Assembly: GCF_001500065.1 (NCBI RefSeq)
Contig: NZ_LQIN01000034.1
Location: 1 to 64,000, forward strand
Length of the DNA stretch: 64,000 nt
Direction of reading: 5' to 3'
DNA from: Mycobacterium sp. IS-3022
Lineage (GTDB): Bacteria > Actinomycetota > Actinomycetes > Mycobacteriales > Mycobacteriaceae
The translations under genes were made by a program, and so were the position numbers. The notes under the pieces were generated by a model. That model ran no database searches, had not been told where the DNA came from, and saw only the letters and a program-made list of their open reading frames with translations. The first letter of the stretch is position 1; each line of letters begins with the position of its first letter. This document shows, one piece after another, positions 59,361 to 64,000 of the stretch.

Positions 59361-60977
59361 ATGTCGCAGGCAACAACCGAATCAGCCGCTGTCACCGAAA
59401 TTTTCGAGCAGCCGCAATATGAGACCGTCGTCATCGGGGCCGGCCTCGGCGGCATCTGTGCGGGAATCAAGCTTCAGGAAATCGGTGTTCAGAACTTCCT
59501 GATCGTCGACCGGGTAGGCGGCATGGGCGGAACGTGGTACACACACCACTATCCAGATGCGGGATGTGACATACCGTCGACCACATACCAGTTCTCGTTT
59601 GCACGCAAGCCCGACTGGGACCGCTTCTTCGCCAAGAGAGACCAGATACTGGAGTACCTGGAGGATCTGGCCACGGAGCACGGCCTGCCCGCCAAGATGC
59701 GATTCAACACCAATGTCGTCAAGGAAATGTGGGACGACGACTGCCACTTGTGGCGTTTGCATGTCGACACAGGCGAGACGATCACCGCGCGCTTCGTCAT
59801 CAGTGCGGTCGGTGCCTACATCAACCCGAAGACGAGGCCCGACATCGCCGGTCTGGATTCCTTCGAAGGGCAACGGATATATCCCGCCGACTGGAACCAC
59901 GACTACGATTTCGCCGGCAAACGGGTGGCTATCATCGGTGTCGGCGCGACCACGATGCAGATCGCTCCGCAGCTGGCACCGAAGGCCGCGCAGCTCGACC
60001 TCTACCAGCGCACCACGCAGCTCTACATGCCGAAGCCGGACTTTGTGCTTCGGCCGTGGATGCAGCGGTTTCTCGCGATGCCCGGCGGATCGTTCGTCGT
60101 GAACCTGTTGGCCCAGGCGATCATCGACGGGTTGCTCCGCATTGCCGTTTATACACCCGCTCCGGTATGGCGAAGGGCTGCGGTTGGCGTCGACTACCTC
60201 GGTCACAAGCTCTACCGCGGTTGGCTACGGATCAACGTGAAGGACCCTGAGACGCGCAAGAAGCTGACGCCGAATTTCGGGGTCGTATGCGTGCGCGGCG
60301 GTCTGGCCGGCAGCTACCTGACGAACCTCAACCGCGACAACGTCGACCTGATCACCACGCCGATCGAGGAGATCACCCCGGACGGCATCCGCACCGCCGA
60401 CGGCACGGAGCGCAAGATCGACGCGTTGGTGCTCGCGACAGGCTACGAAGTGTTCTCCGACCCGGAGAGTTATCGTCCCGGAACCGTGATCGGGCGCAAC
60501 GCATTCGACCTGGGGCACTCATACAACACCGACGGCATGAAGGCGTACTACAGCACCTCGGTATCGGGCGTGCCCAATCGGTTCATCATGGTCGGGCCGT
60601 ACTCCTGGACGGGCACCGCATTCCACTACTTCGTGGAGAACGCCATGCGGCACATCTCGACCGTGATCGCCGAGACACGGCGGAGGGGCGCGACAGTCGC
60701 GGAAGTGCGCCCCGAGGCACAAGACCGTTTCCATGAAGACATGCTCAGAAGCGGGCGGAACCTGAGCTTCTATTTGGGCAACAGATGCGCAGGCTCGAAC
60801 ACGTACTTCGTCAACTCGCAGGGCGAGTCGCCGTACATCCGGCCATGGCCGTTGCTCAAGACATATCGCAAGGCCACCCGATTCGATCGTGACGATTACG
60901 AGTACCGGACCGTCGCGTCGTCTGCTGGCAAACGTGCTGTACCGCAGCTGCCGGAAGAGGTGAGTATTCCGTCGTGA
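59361..60977 (+). CDS. Flavin-containing (Baeyer-Villiger-like) monooxygenase 1
   Basis: 538 residues, ATG after CAGGAGAAA. FAD motif GAGLGGICAG with following GGMGGTWY; NADPH motif GVGATTMQIA. The Baeyer-Villiger fingerprint region reads FEGQRIYPADWNHD, where the usual His (FxGxxxHxxxW) is Tyr. Expected to oxidise a ketone or heteroatom with NADPH and O2. Neighbouring esterases fit ester-product hydrolysis. Confidence 0.87.
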   Translation: MSQATTESAAVTEIFEQPQYETVVIGAGLGGICAGIKLQEIGVQNFLIVDRVGGMGGTWYTHHYPDAGCDIPSTTYQFSFARKPDWDRFFAKRDQILEYLEDLATEHGLPAKMRFNTNVVKEMWDDDCHLWRLHVDTGETITARFVISAVGAYINPKTRPDIAGLDSFEGQRIYPADWNHDYDFAGKRVAIIGVGATTMQIAPQLAPKAAQLDLYQRTTQLYMPKPDFVLRPWMQRFLAMPGGSFVVNLLAQAIIDGLLRIAVYTPAPVWRRAAVGVDYLGHKLYRGWLRINVKDPETRKKLTPNFGVVCVRGGLAGSYLTNLNRDNVDLITTPIEEITPDGIRTADGTERKIDALVLATGYEVFSDPESYRPGTVIGRNAFDLGHSYNTDGMKAYYSTSVSGVPNRFIMVGPYSWTGTAFHYFVENAMRHISTVIAETRRRGATVAEVRPEAQDRFHEDMLRSGRNLSFYLGNRCAGSNTYFVNSQGESPYIRPWPLLKTYRKATRFDRDDYEYRTVASSAGKRAVPQLPEEVSIPS

Positions 60978-61041
60978 GTGAATGCACCAGTGACCGTTTG
61001 ACCGTCAGCTCGACGGATCGTGGGAATCATGGGACTTCGGC

Positions 61042-62103
61042 ATGACCGCATCGACGACACGACGAGTCGACGTCGGCAGCGGCGCCGTCCGCGTCGAGTT
61101 CGGCAGCAAGCCCGGCTTGCGACTGCGCGCGCTCCACGCGCTTTCCCGTGCGACGTTGCGACCGGCGCTCGATGGACTTGCAACTTTGGCTGTGCACGGA
61201 CCGCTACGCGGGAAACCGGCGTTTCGGATCTCCAATGCCGCAGAACTTGCGACGATTCCGTTGCGTCCATCGCGGGGAACGCGCATGCGACGGGTGTCGT
61301 TTCCTGACTTTCGAGCCGAATGGGTATGGCATCGAGACCACCCGTCGCCGGACGATCCCGCCGCGGGTGCGATTCTCTACTTCCACGGCGGGGCGTTCGT
61401 TGGCGGCGGATTACACAGCCACCGCCGGCTGGTGGGTCGCATCGCCCGTGACAGCGGTGTGCCGGTGTTCAACGTCGACTACCGACAGTTGCCCAAGGCC
61501 GGGATCATCGAAGCGTACGCAGACGGCTTGCAGGCGTACGCGCATCTCCTCGCTCAGGGGCTCGCTGCCGACAAGATCGTCCTGGCCGGCGACTCGGCCG
61601 GTGGCGGCATCGCCTTCGCGATCGCCTTGGCGGTCCGCGACGAAGGTCTTCCGATGCCCGGTGGCATCGCGGCGATCTCACCGTGGGCCAACTTGGATCC
61701 AGAACCCCACCTTCAACATCCGAACAACCGGCGCGACGCCATGCTCTCCGCCAAGATCCTCGCCATGTCCGCGGTGAGCGGTCTGGCCAACGGCGGAGAG
61801 CTCGACCCGGCGTGGTCGCCGGTGAACCACGACTTCACCGGTCTACCACCGGTACTCATCCAGATGGGTTCCGAGGAGGTACTGCTCCCCGACGCTGAAC
61901 TTCTCGCGCTCAGGTGTTCCGAAGCCGGCGTACCCTACACACTGCAGATCTGGGAAAAGGCCATCCACGTCTTCCATGCGGCGGCCGACATCATCCCCGA
62001 AGCGCGCGAGGCCCTTGCGGACGTCGTGCAGTTTGTTTGCGAAGTCGTCTCACCGACCGCCGTTGCTCCGGCACCATTGACAACGATCCGTTCGGCTAGG
62101 TAG
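61042..62103 (+). CDS. Alpha/beta-hydrolase, hormone-sensitive lipase (LipN/NlhH) type
   Basis: 353 residues. Oxyanion motif YFHGGAFVGGG, nucleophile in GDSAGGG, Asp in LLPDAE and His in IHVFHAAA. An N-terminal 100-residue cap. Cleaves esters or lactones; placed between two Baeyer-Villiger-like enzymes, it could open their products. 64 bp after the first monooxygenase, 9 bp before the second. Confidence 0.9.
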   Translation: MTASTTRRVDVGSGAVRVEFGSKPGLRLRALHALSRATLRPALDGLATLAVHGPLRGKPAFRISNAAELATIPLRPSRGTRMRRVSFPDFRAEWVWHRDHPSPDDPAAGAILYFHGGAFVGGGLHSHRRLVGRIARDSGVPVFNVDYRQLPKAGIIEAYADGLQAYAHLLAQGLAADKIVLAGDSAGGGIAFAIALAVRDEGLPMPGGIAAISPWANLDPEPHLQHPNNRRDAMLSAKILAMSAVSGLANGGELDPAWSPVNHDFTGLPPVLIQMGSEEVLLPDAELLALRCSEAGVPYTLQIWEKAIHVFHAAADIIPEAREALADVVQFVCEVVSPTAVAPAPLTTIRSAR

Positions 62104-62112
62104 GGAAACGTC

Positions 62113-63690
62113 ATGTCCGACGCCGCAGTGCATGCTGAACCCCAGTACGAGGTGCTCGTCGTCGGAGCCGGCTTCGGCGGCATCGCAACCGGGGTGGCGC
62201 TTCGCCGCGTCGGCGTCGAGAACTTCGTACTCATCGACAAGTGGGACACCGTCGGCGGCACCTGGAACGCCAACACCTATCCCGGCGTTGCGGTGGACGT
62301 TCCATCGCCGATCTACAACTTCTCCTTTCAGCAGCGGTCGCGATGGTCGCGGTTCTTCGCACCGGGAGCCGAAATCCAGCGCTACGCCGAGGAAGTCGTC
62401 GACAAGCAAGGTCTCCGAGACAAACTGCGGTTGGGCTGCGGCGCGACGGACGCCAGATTCGACGACTCCGCCGACATGTGGCGGGTCACGACTGACGCAG
62501 GGGACGTGATCACGGCGCGATACCTGGTGAGCGCGGTAGGAGTCCTGGAGCAGCCTAAGCTGCCGCCAATCGATGGCATCGAGAACTACGCAGGCAAGAT
62601 GATGCACACCGCGCGGTGGGATCACACCTACGACTTCAGCGGTAAACGAGTTGCCGTGATCGGCACAGGTGCGACTGCCCTGCAGGCGATTCCGGAACTC
62701 GCCAAGCACGTCGAGCAACTCACGGTCTACCAGCGCACGGCGATCTGGGTCGCCCCAAAGCCGGACTTCCCGATGGGAACCGGTTGGAACCGGGTGCTTG
62801 ACGTCCGGCCCGTGCAGAGCGGGGTTCGGTTGATCGGCAATGTGGCCGTCAACGCCTTCCTAGGACTCGCATTTGCGCTTTCGGACTACCCGCGCGTGAC
62901 ATCGGCCGTGCTGGGGCTGGGTGAGAAACTCATCAAGGGCTACCTGTTCACGCAGGTACGTGATCGCGAGCTGCGCCGCAAGCTGATACCGAGCTATCGA
63001 CTGGGGTGCAAGCGGCCCTCGGTGTCGAACTCGTACTTCAAGACGTTCACCCTGCCGCATGTCGAGTTGGTGACGACTCCCATCGAGAGCTTTACAGAGA
63101 ACGGCATCGTCACTGCCGACGGTGAACGACGGGAGTTCGACATGGTCGTTGCCGCAACGGGGTTCAAGGTCATGGACAAGGGCGCTACTCCGCCGTACCC
63201 GATCTACGGGTCAGGGGGTGAGGAGTTGGGCAAGTTCTGGGACGAGAACCTCTTCCAATCCTACGAAGGTGTCTCCGTTCCGGGGTATCCCAACGTGTTC
63301 CACATCTTCGGCCCCTACGGATACGCGCCCGGCTCGGTCATCCCGCTCATCGAAGCCACGTCCACCCACGCCGCGCGCGTGATCGCCGAAGCCCGTCGCC
63401 GCGGCGCGACCCGCGCCGAGATCCGCAGAGAACCACACGACGAGTACTTCCAGAAGATGTTCGCCCGCAACAACAACACGTATCTTTTCGATCTGGGGTG
63501 CGCGGAATCCAAGACGTACTACATCAACTATCAGGGCCATGCTCCGGCTCTACGTGCGACGACACAGTTCAACATGTACTGGAGCAATCGGCACTTCCCG
63601 CTCGATCACTACCGGTACACGGCGTCTCGGTCCGTGGCCGGGGGGATGGCATCCACCGTAGCGGTGCCGCAGCGGGCGGCACGACGGTGA
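62113..63690 (+). CDS. Flavin-containing (Baeyer-Villiger-like) monooxygenase 2
   Basis: 525 residues, ATG after TAGGGAAA. FAD motif GAGFGGIATG, GGTWNANTYPG, NADPH motif GTGATALQAI. Fingerprint YAGKMMHTARWDH keeps the key His (with Tyr for the first Phe), unlike monooxygenase 1. The two enzymes share about the same layout but are clearly diverged, so they may act on successive substrates or different positions. Confidence 0.9.
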   Translation: MSDAAVHAEPQYEVLVVGAGFGGIATGVALRRVGVENFVLIDKWDTVGGTWNANTYPGVAVDVPSPIYNFSFQQRSRWSRFFAPGAEIQRYAEEVVDKQGLRDKLRLGCGATDARFDDSADMWRVTTDAGDVITARYLVSAVGVLEQPKLPPIDGIENYAGKMMHTARWDHTYDFSGKRVAVIGTGATALQAIPELAKHVEQLTVYQRTAIWVAPKPDFPMGTGWNRVLDVRPVQSGVRLIGNVAVNAFLGLAFALSDYPRVTSAVLGLGEKLIKGYLFTQVRDRELRRKLIPSYRLGCKRPSVSNSYFKTFTLPHVELVTTPIESFTENGIVTADGERREFDMVVAATGFKVMDKGATPPYPIYGSGGEELGKFWDENLFQSYEGVSVPGYPNVFHIFGPYGYAPGSVIPLIEATSTHAARVIAEARRRGATRAEIRREPHDEYFQKMFARNNNTYLFDLGCAESKTYYINYQGHAPALRATTQFNMYWSNRHFPLDHYRYTASRSVAGGMASTVAVPQRAARR

Positions 63691-63715
63691 TCAACTCGAC
63701 TCGAAAGGAGCGGCA

Positions 63716-64000
63716 GTGACCATTTCGCAACAGGTTTCATTCGGCGAGCCACTGCGACCGGGTTTGGTTGGTCTACCGCCGAACGCTCGATTCTCTCTCG
63801 GTCCGCAACGGTACCCAAAGGTGCGCGTCGACCGCGGGGTGGGAATCCGGATGTCGGACGGCGTGATTCTTTCTGCTGACATCACGCGTCCTGCCTATCG
63901 GCGTGGTGTGGCCGTCGACGAGCCGCTGCCGGTGGTCGTCTCTTTGACCCCCTACAACAAGACGCTGTTGACGCGGTCCGCACCGCTCATCGGTCTGCTC
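63716..64000 (+). CDS. CocE/NonD family hydrolase (5' part)
   Basis: 95 residues visible; the gene runs off the window. GTG start after GAAAGGAG. The beginning YPKVRVDRGVGIRMSDGVIL, SADITRPA and PLPVVVSLTPYNK match the N-terminal beta region of the X-Pro dipeptidyl-peptidase (S15)/CocE hydrolases, where VxxxMxDGVxLxADxxxP is typical. The catalytic residues lie beyond the end. Probably an esterase for a product of the upstream monooxygenases. Confidence 0.8.
   Translation, partial: MTISQQVSFGEPLRPGLVGLPPNARFSLGPQRYPKVRVDRGVGIRMSDGVILSADITRPAYRRGVAVDEPLPVVVSLTPYNKTLLTRSAPLIGLL

Noticed and set aside
1..64000. tRNA, rRNA, insertion sequence, phage or CRISPR elements
   Set aside because: No cloverleaf-like sequences, transposase motifs, terminal inverted repeats with target duplications or spaced repeats were found by eye; faint ones could be missed without a search tool.

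Overview
The window is high-GC actinobacterial DNA from a mycobacterium, most likely a rapid grower or environmental species (Mycolicibacterium type). Evidence is the mce/yrbE operon, MmpS/MmpL, HbhA, MshA, RamB, SenX3-RegX3, the many GTG starts with 1-8 bp gene overlaps, and several leaderless-type promoters (TANNNT box 6-8 nt before the start codon). The gene order from about 5.8 to 42.2 kb follows the M. tuberculosis Rv0458-Rv0491 block closely, as I remember that map. No rRNA, tRNA, CRISPR array or insertion sequence was seen.

Layout. 1-2.8 kb: the tail of a DUF222/HNH gene, then an iron-uptake pair efeO-efeB behind an IdeR-like iron box. 2.8-5.7 kb (minus): prolyl oligopeptidase and a methyltransferase. 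5.8-8.7 kb: aldehyde dehydrogenase, DUF779 and two small membrane proteins. 8.7-12.9 kb: a TetR/MmpS/MmpL efflux or lipid-export module, with a clear operator, set between the Rv0461-like and lpdC genes. 12.9-19.9 kb: lpdC, ramB, acyl-ACP thioesterase, icl and fadB2, the C2/fatty-acid metabolism core, with a double RamB-type site before icl. 19.9-22.0 kb: where M. tuberculosis has umaA/pcaA, there are two copies of a 70-bp palindromic element, a DUF559 remnant and a TetR-PPK2 pair. 22.1-26.1 kb: DUF445, XRE regulator, hbhA, two small exported proteins and deoC. 26.2-29.6 kb: an inserted trio of lipoprotein, S53 sedolisin protease and polytopic membrane protein. 29.6-42.2 kb: lmeA-like DUF2993, nitrilase, methyltransferase, DUF2505, murB, L,D-transpeptidase, SDR, ROK regulator, mshA, ybjN, gpmA and senX3-regX3. 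Before the ROK-mshA operon lies a leaderless 20-codon leader peptide with three consecutive Cys codons, a probable cysteine attenuator of mycothiol synthesis.

After regX3 the synteny ends. 42.3-45.1 kb: a methyltransferase and an EphD-type hydrolase-reductase fusion. 45.1-54.7 kb (minus): a full mce lipid importer (yrbEAB, mceABCDEF, Mce-associated protein) plus a secreted protein. 54.7-58.6 kb (minus): a regulatory gap, then a methyltransferase, two uncharacterised genes and an ABC1/UbiB kinase. 58.8-64 kb (plus): a START/SRPBCC protein, two Baeyer-Villiger-like flavin monooxygenases, an HSL-type esterase and a CocE/NonD hydrolase (cut by the window end).

The last 10 kb reads as a possible uptake-and-oxidation unit for a hydrophobic ketone-like substrate. 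Two minus-strand promoters, one in the gap before the mce genes and one before the methyltransferase-kinase genes, share the same arrangement CTAT-N4-ATAG, 3 nt, TATTAT. The divergent catabolic promoter at 58.7 kb carries its own palindrome and direct repeats. The substrate is not identifiable from sequence.
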